Positions 16,262 to 25,250 of a DNA stretch of 64,000 nt are shown here, piece by piece. Position 1 is the first letter of the stretch. Each line of letters opens with the position of its first letter. Both the position numbers and the translations under genes were made by a program. This DNA is from Marinobacterium jannaschii DSM 6295 (lineage in GTDB: Bacteria; Pseudomonadota; Gammaproteobacteria; Pseudomonadales; Balneatricaceae), in the NCBI RefSeq assembly GCF_000620085.1, contig NZ_JHVJ01000006.1, forward strand, positions 264,722 to 328,721. Direction: 5' to 3'. The notes beneath the pieces were generated by a model. The model did not search any database. It was given only the letters and a program-made list of their open reading frames with translations, and had not been told where the DNA came from.

Positions 16262-18019
16262 ATGTCCAGTAGCGTGGATCCCATAACCCTGGCCGTCGTA
16301 CGCGGGGCACTGGAAACAGCCCAGCGCGAGATGACCCTCACGCTGGAGAAGACCGGCCGCTCCAGCGTGTTTAACCTGGCCCACGATTACAGTAACGCTC
16401 TGTTCGACCACTACCCGGAGATGATCCTGCAGGGGCAGGATATCCCGATCCACCTGGGCTCACTGATTCCGGCCATGAAGGAGGTAGCGGCGTTTTACGG
16501 TGACGATATCCACGAGGGCGATGTGATCTATCACAACGATCCCGCTTACAAGGGCAGCCATATCCTCGATTGCTGTATGTACAAGCCGGTGTTTTATCAG
16601 GGCGAGCTGGTGTTCTGGACCGTCTGCAAAGGCCATCTGACCGATATCGGCGGCCCGGTGCCGGCCGGCTACAACCCGGATGCCAAGGAGATCTATGCCG
16701 AAGGCCTGCGTATTCCGCCGGTCAAGCTGTGGGAGAAAGGCCGGCGGCGCGACGATGTGGTCAACCTGCTGCTGACCAATATGCGGGCCCGACGCGACCA
16801 GGAGGGTGACCTCAATGCGCAGTTCGGTGCCTGCCGGGTGGGCGAGCGCAACCTGATTGCGTTACTCGATAAATACGGCGTGGCCGAGGTGAAAGCCTGC
16901 ATTGCCGAACTGAAAAACATGGCTGACCGGCAGATGCGCAGCCTGATCGCCGAGGTGCCGGATGGTGAGTATTTCGGCTCGGCGGTACTGGAAGATGCCG
17001 GCCACGGCTTCGGCGAAATGGAGATCACTTCCAAAGTCACTATCAGCGGCGAGCGGGTGCATATCGAAGTGCAAAGCCCGCCGCAGGTGCCCTACTTCAT
17101 CAACTCCTATGAGGGTAACTCCATGTCCGGGGTTTATCTGGGGCTGATGATGTTTGCCCAGCTGCCGCCGCCTTATAACGAGGGGCTGTACCGCTGTGTC
17201 AGCGTCGACCTTGGCCACAAAGGTAGCCTCTGCAACGCCGAAGAACCGGCACCGCATGTCAACTGCACCACCACACCGATGGAAACCCTGACCGATGCCG
17301 TGCGTAAGGCGCTGGAACAGGCTGCACCGGAACGGGTCGCTGCCTCCTGGGGCCACGCCAGCGGCATCAATATTGCCGGTATCGATCCGCGTACTGGCGA
17401 ACAGTACGTCACTATGGTATTGGCCTCCATCATCTCCGGGGCCGGAGCGACCCGGGTCATGGACGGCTGGCATGCCTGCGGCCCGCTCTGCTGCTTCGGC
17501 GCCCTCAGTTCGGGCGATACCGAACTGCTGGAATACGCCTATCCAATCATTATCCGACGCTACGGACTGGTGCAGGACAGCGGCGGGGCCGGTATGTATC
17601 GCGGCGGATCGGGCACCGTCTGGGAGGTTGAACCGATCGATCACGATATGACGGTGGTGGCCTTCGGCGAAGGCCGTCAGATCCCGACAATGGGCGCGGC
17701 CGGAGCACGTAACCGTATGACCGATCCGAAGCTGGGCAGGCTGGTACTGCAGGCCGACAGTACCGAAGTGCACCGCAAGAACACGATCTTCACCGTCAAA
17801 CCGGGACAGCGGCTGGCCAACTTCAATCCCGGCGGTGGCGGCTACGGCGATCCGTTGCAGCGCCAGCCCGAAGCGGTGTTGCAGGACTACCGCAATGGTC
17901 TGGTTTCTCTGGAAGCGGCGGCCAAGGAGTATGGCGTCGTGATTGATGCCCGGACCCTGAGTATCAACACCGCCGCCACCGACACTCTGCGCCGTCAGGC
18001 CAGCCACAGCAGCAAATAA
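16262..18019 (+). CDS. hyuB: Hydantoinase B / oxoprolinase family, beta subunit
   Basis: A 585-residue HyuB-type subunit, partner of HyuA in ATP-dependent hydrolysis of N-methylhydantoin, 5-oxoproline or related cyclic amides (or carboxylation in relatives). VDPITLAVVRGALETAQREM, then GDVIYHNDPAYKGSHILDC, FWTVCKGHLTDIGG and the C-terminal GGSGTVWEVEPIDHDM and NPGGGGYGDPLQR are characteristic. It is followed 10 nt later by hyuA. The exact substrate cannot be read from sequence. Confidence 0.92.
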   Translation: MSSSVDPITLAVVRGALETAQREMTLTLEKTGRSSVFNLAHDYSNALFDHYPEMILQGQDIPIHLGSLIPAMKEVAAFYGDDIHEGDVIYHNDPAYKGSHILDCCMYKPVFYQGELVFWTVCKGHLTDIGGPVPAGYNPDAKEIYAEGLRIPPVKLWEKGRRRDDVVNLLLTNMRARRDQEGDLNAQFGACRVGERNLIALLDKYGVAEVKACIAELKNMADRQMRSLIAEVPDGEYFGSAVLEDAGHGFGEMEITSKVTISGERVHIEVQSPPQVPYFINSYEGNSMSGVYLGLMMFAQLPPPYNEGLYRCVSVDLGHKGSLCNAEEPAPHVNCTTTPMETLTDAVRKALEQAAPERVAASWGHASGINIAGIDPRTGEQYVTMVLASIISGAGATRVMDGWHACGPLCCFGALSSGDTELLEYAYPIIIRRYGLVQDSGGAGMYRGGSGTVWEVEPIDHDMTVVAFGEGRQIPTMGAAGARNRMTDPKLGRLVLQADSTEVHRKNTIFTVKPGQRLANFNPGGGGYGDPLQRQPEAVLQDYRNGLVSLEAAAKEYGVVIDARTLSINTAATDTLRRQASHSSK

Positions 18020-18029
18020 GGACAATAAG

Positions 18030-20108
18030 ATGCGTAATAAATATCGTCTGGGTATTGATGCCGGTGGCACCTTTACCGACTTCGTACTGGCCGAAAACAA
18101 CGGCAAACTGAGGGTATTCAAAAGCCCCTCGACACCGCAGGATGGCACGCTGGCGATCAAAGCCGGGCTGGCCCAGATCAGCGCCGAAATCGGTCGTCCG
18201 ATCGAGGAGATCATCCAGGACTGCGACCTCTGTATTAACGGCACCACCGTGGCCCTCAACGCCCTGATCGAGAAGAAAGGGGTTAAGGTCGGCCTGCTCT
18301 GCACCGCCGGACATGAGGACAGCCTGGAGATCCGGCTGGGCCACAAGGAGGAGGGCTATCGCTATGAAGCGGATTTCCCACCGGCGCATATGATCGTGCC
18401 GCGCCATCTGCGCCGCCCGATCAACGAACGGATCGTCGGCAGCGGCGAGGTCAACCAGCCACTGGATGAGCAGGAGATCCGCGACGCCGTCGAGTACTTC
18501 AAGGCCGAACAGGTCGAGAGCGTTGCCATCTCCTTTGTCTGGGCAGTACGCAACCCGGCGCATGAAAAGCGCGCCAAAGAGATCGTGCAGGAGATGATGC
18601 CGGGAGTGTTCGTCTGCAGCGGCAGCGAAGTCTATCCGCAGGTGCGTGAATACACCCGGACCTCCACCACCGTGGTGAATGCCTACCTGAGCCCGGTGAT
18701 GCGGCGCTACGTACAGAAGATCGATGACTACTTCCAGTCCCTCGGTGTGCGCTATCCGGTACGTTACTTCCAGTCCAACGGCGGCCTCGCCGTGGGTGAG
18801 GCGATGCAGGGCCGGGCAGTCAACGCCATCAATTCAGGTCCGGCCTCGGCTCCCCAGGCGGGCCTGTTTGTCGGCCAGCCGTTCGGCATCGATAACGTGA
18901 TCACCGTCGATATGGGCGGGACCTCGTTCGATATCACCCTGACCAGGGATGGCCAGACCAACCTGAATAAGAACATCGACTTCCTGCGCTATCGTATCGG
19001 TGTACCGATGATACAGGTCGAGACTCTGGGCGCCGGCGGCGGCTCGATCTGTCAGGTCGACCAGTACGGCATGCTGCAGGTCGGCCCGGAAAGCGCCGGG
19101 GCCTCACCGGGACCGGTATGCTATGGCAAGGGCGGCCAGCGTCCGACAGTGACCGACGCCAACCTGGTGCTGGGCTACCTGAATCCCAAGGCGGTACTGG
19201 GGGGCACCATCCGCCTCGACCGGGATGCCGCGGTTCGCGCGATCAGGGAGCATGTTGCCGACCCGCTGGGGATCTCGGTGGAAAAGGCCGCCTACGGCAT
19301 CAGCACTATCGTTAACCTGAATATGGTCAACGGTATCCGCCGGGTCTCTATCGAGCGAGGCTACGACCCGCGCGACTTCGCCCTGCTGTGCGCAGGCGGC
19401 GCCGCCGGGATGCATATTACCGCGCTGGCCGAGGAGATCGGTAGCTCGACCGTACTGGTGCCGAAGGTCTCTTCGGTGTTCTGCGCCTTCGGCCAGATCA
19501 TCTCGGATGTGCGCTACAACTACCTGGCCTCAGAACCGATGCGGCTGGATAACAACGCCAACCTGCAGCTGCTGAATGATAAGTTTGAAGCACTGGAACG
19601 ACAGGGACGTGAACACCTGCAGGCCGATGGCTTTTCCGACCGGGAGATCAGTTTCAGCCGCAGCGTGGAGATGCGCTACGTCGGCCAGATCCATGAGTGC
19701 AATGTCGATATCCATCCGGGCCCGATCTGCCGCGAGAAGATGGCCGCGGTACTGGATGACTTCCACCGCCGCCACGAAGAGCTGTACACCTATGCCGAAC
19801 CACACAACCCGGTCGAGCTGGTCAATATCGAGACCACGCTGGTCGGCGAAGTGGGCAAGCCACAGTTCGAGGTACCGCAACAGCGCGGCCTGACGGTCAG
19901 CGATGCACTGATCGAATACCGCCCGGCGCTGTTTGACGGCGACGGCCACTGGCTGGACACGCCGGTCTATGCCGGGGCCATGCTGGATGTCGGAGTGGTG
20001 ATCAATGGTCCGGCGATCGTCGAGGAGGCTACCACCAATATCGTGGTCCGCGAGGGCTGGCAGCTGGTGCTGGAAGAGAACAACTGCTTCCGCCTGACCC
20101 GGCGCTGA
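18030..20108 (+). CDS. hyuA: Hydantoinase A / oxoprolinase family, ATP-dependent alpha subunit
   Basis: A 692-residue HyuA subunit with an actin/ASKHA-type ATP site. The N-terminus YRLGIDAGGTFTDFVLAENN holds the phosphate-1 motif; NGTTVALNALIEKKGVKVGL, the VITVDMGGTSFDITL motif and GAGGGSICQVD complete it. It works with HyuB in the cytoplasm. The operon is closed by a strong hairpin terminator. An AraC gene and an NCS1 permease follow, which supports catabolism of an imported cyclic amide or heterocycle. Confidence 0.93.
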   Translation: MRNKYRLGIDAGGTFTDFVLAENNGKLRVFKSPSTPQDGTLAIKAGLAQISAEIGRPIEEIIQDCDLCINGTTVALNALIEKKGVKVGLLCTAGHEDSLEIRLGHKEEGYRYEADFPPAHMIVPRHLRRPINERIVGSGEVNQPLDEQEIRDAVEYFKAEQVESVAISFVWAVRNPAHEKRAKEIVQEMMPGVFVCSGSEVYPQVREYTRTSTTVVNAYLSPVMRRYVQKIDDYFQSLGVRYPVRYFQSNGGLAVGEAMQGRAVNAINSGPASAPQAGLFVGQPFGIDNVITVDMGGTSFDITLTRDGQTNLNKNIDFLRYRIGVPMIQVETLGAGGGSICQVDQYGMLQVGPESAGASPGPVCYGKGGQRPTVTDANLVLGYLNPKAVLGGTIRLDRDAAVRAIREHVADPLGISVEKAAYGISTIVNLNMVNGIRRVSIERGYDPRDFALLCAGGAAGMHITALAEEIGSSTVLVPKVSSVFCAFGQIISDVRYNYLASEPMRLDNNANLQLLNDKFEALERQGREHLQADGFSDREISFSRSVEMRYVGQIHECNVDIHPGPICREKMAAVLDDFHRRHEELYTYAEPHNPVELVNIETTLVGEVGKPQFEVPQQRGLTVSDALIEYRPALFDGDGHWLDTPVYAGAMLDVGVVINGPAIVEEATTNIVVREGWQLVLEENNCFRLTRR

Positions 20109-20147
20109 GCCTCCTGATGCAACCCTTTACCCGATAGCAGTAACCTT

Positions 20148-20185
20148 GGCCGGTCCTGTGCAGCCCTGCACGACCGGCCCTTTTT
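20148..20185 (+). terminator. Terminator of the hyuBA operon
   Basis: GGCCGGTC pairs with GACCGGCC, and inside it GTGCA pairs with TGCAC around a 4-nt loop, with a 2-nt bulge; CTTTTT follows. Confidence 0.85.
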
Positions 20186-20297
20186 ACCGGATGGCCGCGA
20201 CAGCACGGTCATCTTTTACACAGTCCGCCCGCAAACACCGCTAGAATGGATGGATCTGCCCCGATATGAACTCAATAAAAATAAGAGAGGCGTTCAT

Positions 20298-21239
20298 ATG
20301 CACACCAGCTACAGTACCCACCTGCTGCCGCCACGCGACCGACAGCGCTACTGGCAGGAAGTGATCGGAAATACCTATTTCCCGCTCGACCTGAGCTTTC
20401 GCAATGCCCGCGATTTTCATGGCCAGCTAAGCCAGTGGAGCTTCGGCACCCTCGGCGTCTCCCACCTGTCCAGCTCAGCCACCTGCTTCAGCCGCAACCA
20501 GCACCAGATCGACCGCTCTGAATCCTATTTCCTGATCACCATGCCGACCCAGGCCCCGGTCCAGTTCAGCCAGGCGGGCCACAGCGTGGTCTGTAATCCC
20601 GGTGCATTTATCCTGGAACGCAGTGACCTGCCCTACACATTCAGCTTCAGCCATGACAACCTGCTGTGGGTACTGCGCGTACCGATGTCCATGCTCAGCA
20701 GCCGGGTGCGTGACCCGGAACGCTACCTGTATATGGAGTTCGACCGTCAGAAAGGTGCCGGGGCGTTGTTTGCAGACTTTATGAAAAGCCTGGTACGGCA
20801 GTCGCCCTACACCGACGAAGCCAGTCAGGCGCTGCTGGGCGGCCAGCTGATCGAGCTGCTGACCCTCAGCCTGCAGAACGACGACCGCATCCTGATGAGC
20901 AATGAAGCCAGCCTGCGCAACGCTCATCTGCGCAATATCGAGCGCGTGGTGCGGGACAATATCCAGCGCCCTGAACTGTCACCGGATATGATCGCCAATG
21001 CCTGTCATATCTCGACCCGCTACCTGCACAAGCTGTTTAAGGACTCCGACCAGACCGTCAGCCAGTGGATCAAAGAGCTGCGCCTGCAGGCGGCGCTGAA
21101 CGATATCCGTATCGACAGCGGTCAGACCACGCTGGCCGAGATCGCCTACCGCTGGGGGTTCACCGACCAAGCCCACTTCTGCCGCCTGTTTAAGGCCCGC
21201 TTTGGCTGCTCTCCCCGCGAGATGCGCAACCGGCACTGA
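20298..21239 (+). CDS. AraC-family regulator of the hydantoin cluster
   Basis: A 313-residue regulator. The N-terminal ~180 residues resemble the AraC_binding_2 ligand domain (as in FeaR-type proteins). Residues ~215-313 hold two helix-turn-helix units: ISTRYLHKLFKDSDQTVSQW, and later TLAEIAYRWGFTDQAHFCRL with FKARFGCSPREMR at the end. The ATG at 20298 follows AGAGAGG. Lying between hyuA and the permease, it is probably their activator, responding to the substrate or a product. Confidence 0.9.
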   Translation: MHTSYSTHLLPPRDRQRYWQEVIGNTYFPLDLSFRNARDFHGQLSQWSFGTLGVSHLSSSATCFSRNQHQIDRSESYFLITMPTQAPVQFSQAGHSVVCNPGAFILERSDLPYTFSFSHDNLLWVLRVPMSMLSSRVRDPERYLYMEFDRQKGAGALFADFMKSLVRQSPYTDEASQALLGGQLIELLTLSLQNDDRILMSNEASLRNAHLRNIERVVRDNIQRPELSPDMIANACHISTRYLHKLFKDSDQTVSQWIKELRLQAALNDIRIDSGQTTLAEIAYRWGFTDQAHFCRLFKARFGCSPREMRNRH

Positions 21240-21389
21240 CCGGCCCCGGTAGCGCCCGCCCGGGCGTTTCCCGGATGATCAAAAAACCGGTCCCTGCAGC
21301 ACAATTATTCCCCGCCCCGGTCTTCTAGTCTGTGAAGGTCTCTGCCACAGGCAGGGCCTGCCTCCCAATAATCACAAGAGAAACAGGTT

Positions 21390-22754
21390 ATGGCCGGAAA
21401 AATAAATACAAACACCGATACGCAGGGGCCCGCCCTGCATCACTCCATACCCCGGGAAGAACGGATGAACCGGGGCTCACTCAGCATGGCCTGGTGGGCG
21501 ATCTGCAGTGCGATGTTCTGGCTGGTGGTCGCCGCCACCCTGGCGATGAACTTTGGCACCGGAAATGCCCTGATCGGGCTGGCGCTGTCAGTCGTCAGCT
21601 ACGGCCTGATCAACGCCATCATCACCCGCTACGCGATCCGCACCGGGCTCTCGGTGGCGCTGTTTTCACGGGTGCTGTTCGGCAAGATCGGCGCCAGCCT
21701 CGCGACGCTGATCTTCTTTGCCACCGCGATCTACTACAGCGTATTCGAGGGCTCGGTGATCGCCGTGGCGATTCAGGCCTACTTTCCCTCGCTCAGTATC
21801 GAAGTCGCCTATCTGATCGTGGTGCTGTACAGCGTGCCGCTGGTCTTTGGCAGCGTGCAGAACTGGCTGGATAAGTTTAACGGTGTGCTGCTGCCCTTCT
21901 ATATTCTCGGCCTGATCGCAGCCGTGGCGGTGTCGATCAATGAATACGGTTACAGCGATGCCTGGCTCAATATGGGACCTGAAGGCGGCGCGCCGGAGAA
22001 CGGCTGGTGGAACTGTTACACCTACTTTATGGGGGTATGGATACTGATGATGTACACCTGGGACTATGCCCGCTTTGGCCGTGAGGACGATGCCCGCTAC
22101 CACGCCAACATCAATTTCGGCATGCCCTTCTACCTGTTCACCTTTATGGTCAACGGCGTTGCAGGCATATTCCTCGTCGCCACCATCCCCACCGAGGGCG
22201 GCCTGTCCGAAGTATCCGTGGTACTGGCGATCCTGAAACTGATGGGCATCTGGGGACTGCTGTTTGTCTGGGTCAGCCAGACCCGCATCAATACCGCTAA
22301 TTTCTATCTGGCGGCGGATAATATGCAGGCCTTTTTCGAGCGTTTCGGGCTGGGCCACCTGCCTCGCTATGTCTGGGCGATTGCAGTCGGTGCCGTGGTC
22401 TACGCGCTGATGCTGATGAACGTGTTCGACTTTATCCTGCAGGCACTGGCTTATCAGGGCATCTTTGTCGTCGCCTGGGTCGCCATCGCGCTGGCGCATA
22501 TCTTTTCGCCGCGCTACGACCAGCTGTTTGATGGCCATATCGAATGTGATCACCAGCGGGTCACCTCACTCAACCCCTGCGGCCTGCTGGCCTGGTTCTC
22601 TGGTGCCGGCATCGGGGTGATCACACTGAACTTTGGCAACGAATCGCTGGCGCTGTTTTCCGCCCCGATCACCTTCCTGATCGCATTCTGCGTCTATCTG
22701 ATGCTGCTCAGCAGCGCCAAACACCACTGGTTCGTTAAACCCAGTCGCTCATAG
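21390..22754 (+). CDS. NCS1-family purine/cytosine-type permease
   Basis: A 454-residue transporter with twelve predicted helices of the nucleobase:cation symporter-1 family (CodB/Mhp1 group). The first helix region SLSMAWWAICSAMFWLVVAA, then MNFGTGNALIGLALS, and YTWDYARFGREDDARYHANI fit the group. NCS1 members import cytosine, allantoin or hydantoins. Placed after hyuBA and an AraC gene, it most likely carries the substrate of the HyuAB enzyme. AAGAGAAACAGG precedes the ATG. Confidence 0.88.
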   Translation: MAGKINTNTDTQGPALHHSIPREERMNRGSLSMAWWAICSAMFWLVVAATLAMNFGTGNALIGLALSVVSYGLINAIITRYAIRTGLSVALFSRVLFGKIGASLATLIFFATAIYYSVFEGSVIAVAIQAYFPSLSIEVAYLIVVLYSVPLVFGSVQNWLDKFNGVLLPFYILGLIAAVAVSINEYGYSDAWLNMGPEGGAPENGWWNCYTYFMGVWILMMYTWDYARFGREDDARYHANINFGMPFYLFTFMVNGVAGIFLVATIPTEGGLSEVSVVLAILKLMGIWGLLFVWVSQTRINTANFYLAADNMQAFFERFGLGHLPRYVWAIAVGAVVYALMLMNVFDFILQALAYQGIFVVAWVAIALAHIFSPRYDQLFDGHIECDHQRVTSLNPCGLLAWFSGAGIGVITLNFGNESLALFSAPITFLIAFCVYLMLLSSAKHHWFVKPSRS

Positions 22755-22884
22755 GCGATCCGCTGTGGCGCAAAGGCCAGCCGTTCTGCGACGGTCCGGC
22801 CGATTGCCGTTTTCCCGGCCCGTCTTGAGCCTCGGCTCCATCCCCGTTAGAGTGCAGACAAACCCATCTTAGGCAGTGGCACTT

Positions 22885-23361
22885 ATGACTGAAATTATTC
22901 TGTTAATCGTGGTGGCGGCAATCGCCGTGATGTTTTTCCGCAACAGCTCGCGCAACAAGCAGCTGGCAGCCGAGAATATGCAGGCGGGCCGGGCCTTTCT
23001 AGCCGAGAATGCGCAGGACCCGGAAGTCACCACCACCGACTCCGGGCTGCAGTATAAGATCCTGCAGCCCGGCAGCGGCGAGCAGCATCCGAGTGCCACC
23101 GATAAGGTCAAAGTGCACTACCACGGCACCCTGATCGATGGCCGGGTGTTCGACAGTTCGGTCGACCGTGGCGAGCCGATCAGTTTCGGCCTCAACCAGG
23201 TGATCCGCGGCTGGACCGAAGGCGTGCAGCTGATGGTCGTCGGTGAAAAACGGCGCCTGTTTATCCCCAGCGAACTGGCCTATGGCCAGGGCTCGGCCGG
23301 GATTATCACCCCCGGCTCGACCCTGATCTTCGACGTTGAGTTGCTGGCGATCGGCGACTGA
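22885..23361 (+). CDS. Membrane-anchored FKBP-type peptidyl-prolyl isomerase
   Basis: A 158-residue protein: one N-terminal membrane helix (IILLIVVAAIAVMFF), a short linker, then an FKBP domain from about residue 50. The domain shows VKVHYHGTLIDGRVFDSS, VIRGWTEGVQLMVVGEK and IPSELAYGQGSAG, with the usual active-site Tyr, Phe, Asp, Trp and Tyr residues. It catalyses proline isomerisation and aids folding, probably on the periplasmic face. ATG 22885 is preferred to an upstream GTG at 22876. Confidence 0.92.
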   Translation: MTEIILLIVVAAIAVMFFRNSSRNKQLAAENMQAGRAFLAENAQDPEVTTTDSGLQYKILQPGSGEQHPSATDKVKVHYHGTLIDGRVFDSSVDRGEPISFGLNQVIRGWTEGVQLMVVGEKRRLFIPSELAYGQGSAGIITPGSTLIFDVELLAIGD

Positions 23362-23408
23362 TGAGGGCCCGGCAGCGAGCCGGACTGACGGCAACCGACA
23401 GGGCCGGC

Positions 23409-24197
23409 TCAGTCCCGCCGCAGCGCCAGCGGCAGGATGCTCAGCCCCGCACGGGGATGCTGCAGCAATGCCGCTTCGATGCCATACACCTGCGCCAGGC
23501 GCTGCTCGGTCAGTACCTCGGACGCAGTGCCTTGCGCCACCACCTCTCCCTGATCCAGCATCACGATGCGGTCGCAGTAGCGGCTGGCCAGGTTCAGGTC
23601 GTGCAGCACCACCACCGCGCCACGCCCCTCTTTATTGCGAACAAACGCCTGCAGCATCTGCATCAGGCTCAGCTGATGAGCCATATCCAGCGCGGCGGTC
23701 GGCTCGTCCGCCAGCAGGATCTGCGGCTCTCCGGCCAGCAGCCGGGCCAGCAGCACCCGGGCTTTTTCCCCCCCCGACAGTTCAGAGGCCGGACGCTGGC
23801 GCAGATGCAGCACATCGGTCTGCCGCATCGCCCGTTCGACGATCTTCAGGTCGGCCTCAGCGGGCTGTTGCCAGCTGCCAAGATGGGGTGTGCGTCCCAG
23901 CATCACCAGCCGCTCGACCGTGATCGGCCAGTGGACCTCCCCCTGCTGTGCCAGATAACCCAGCCTGCGGCCTCTTTCCGCGGCGGACACCTGCGCTAAG
24001 CGTTGCTGCTGCAGCCACACCTCGCCCTGATCCGCCTGCCCCAGCCCGGCCAGACAGCTCAGCAGGGAGGATTTTCCGGCGCCATTGGGGCCGATCAGTC
24101 CCACCAGCTCGCCACTGCGTAGCTGAAAATCGACCCGCCGCAGGCAACGATTGCCGCCACGACTCAGGTACAGCTGCTTCGCCTGTAAAATACTCAC
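23409..24197 (-). CDS. btuD: Cobalamin ABC transporter ATPase
   Basis: A 262-residue FecE/HmuV/BtuD-type ATPase. Walker A GPNGAGKSSLLSCLAG, signature LSGGEKARVLL, Walker B ILLADEPTAALD and the H-loop VVLHDLN are all present. It drives the BtuC permease. A GTG start at 24197 overlaps the btuC stop (GTGA), so the two are coupled. The B12 assignment comes from the btuB-btuC-btuD order; sequence alone would also allow heme or siderophore. Confidence 0.88.
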   Translation of the reverse strand: MSILQAKQLYLSRGGNRCLRRVDFQLRSGELVGLIGPNGAGKSSLLSCLAGLGQADQGEVWLQQQRLAQVSAAERGRRLGYLAQQGEVHWPITVERLVMLGRTPHLGSWQQPAEADLKIVERAMRQTDVLHLRQRPASELSGGEKARVLLARLLAGEPQILLADEPTAALDMAHQLSLMQMLQAFVRNKEGRGAVVVLHDLNLASRYCDRIVMLDQGEVVAQGTASEVLTEQRLAQVYGIEAALLQHPRAGLSILPLALRRD

Positions 24198-25198
24198 AGC
24201 ATCTCCCGCCGGGATTTCAGGATCAGGAAGAGAAAGAACGGAGCCCCCACCAGCGCGGTCAGCACTCCCACCTGTAACGGTGTCTGGGTCGCGATCAGCC
24301 GCACGCCCATATCCGCCAGTAACAGCATCAGCGCGCCGCCGCAGGCGCTGGCCGGCAGCAATCGGGCCGGTTCATAGCCCACCAGCGGCCGCAGCAGGTG
24401 CGGCACCACCAGTCCGACAAAGCCGATACTGCCGACGGTGGCGACCGCTGCCCCGACGGACAGTGCGGTGGCGGCAAACAACTGAATCCGCAGCCGCGAC
24501 AGGCTGATGCCCATCGATACCGCCGTCTGCTCCCCCAGACTGAGGGCGTTCAGACCACGGCCGCAACCGGCCAGCAGCAGCCAGCCCAGCAGGCTGAACG
24601 GCAGCATCAGCCAGAATCCGTCGAAGCTGGTCTTGCTCAGGTCGCCCAGCAACCAGAGGGCGATCTCGCTGACCGCCCAGGGGCTGGGCGCCAGATTGAT
24701 CGCCAGCGAGATGCCGGCGGCGCAGGCCGCGTTAATCGCTACCCCGGCCAGGATCACCGTGGTGATACTGCTGTTCTGTCCGGCGATCAGCCAGACCAGC
24801 AGCGTCGCCAGCAATGCCCCCGCTATTCCGGCCAGCGGCAGTAGCCAGGCGGCCTCGGCATGGAGGCCGAAATAGAGCACGATGACCGCACAGAGCGCGG
24901 CACCGCTGCTGCTGCCGAGCAGGCCGGGGCTGGCCAGTGGGTTGCGCAACAAGCCCTGCAACGCCGCTCCACAGAGACCTAAAGAGGCTCCCACCACCAG
25001 CGCTGTCAGAGTCCGGGGCAGACGCAACTCCAGCAGAATCAGGCTATAGAGATTGGCCTCAGCACTGAATACGCCTGCCAGCGCCCGCGCCAGCGGAAAG
25101 CGGGTCGAGCCGAGGCTGAGCGAAGCCAGCGCCAGCAGCAGTGTCAGCAGCGCCAGGCCGGCATAAAGCAACGCCGGCTTACGACTGATGAGGTTCAT
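24194..25198 (-). CDS. btuC: Cobalamin ABC transporter permease (FecCD family)
   Basis: A 334-residue inner-membrane protein of about ten helices in the FecCD/BtuC family. GAALQGLLRNPLASPGLLGS is the family block, followed by GSIGFVGLVVPHLLRPLVGY, the ATPase-coupling region. ATG 25198 has GGGAGA 8 nt upstream. It lies 52 nt after btuB1 and overlaps btuD by 4 nt. Confidence 0.9.
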   Translation of the reverse strand: MNLISRKPALLYAGLALLTLLLALASLSLGSTRFPLARALAGVFSAEANLYSLILLELRLPRTLTALVVGASLGLCGAALQGLLRNPLASPGLLGSSSGAALCAVIVLYFGLHAEAAWLLPLAGIAGALLATLLVWLIAGQNSSITTVILAGVAINAACAAGISLAINLAPSPWAVSEIALWLLGDLSKTSFDGFWLMLPFSLLGWLLLAGCGRGLNALSLGEQTAVSMGISLSRLRIQLFAATALSVGAAVATVGSIGFVGLVVPHLLRPLVGYEPARLLPASACGGALMLLLADMGVRLIATQTPLQVGVLTALVGAPFFLFLILKSRREML

Positions 25199-25250
25199 TC
25201 TGAATTCTCCCTGATAAGGTGCGCGATCCCGCTGCATGTTGCACGGCGTA

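Noticed and set aside
16862..18346. 494-codon minus-strand frame across hyuB and hyuA
   Set aside because: Shadow of two well-supported plus-strand genes; it crosses their boundary and looks like no protein family.
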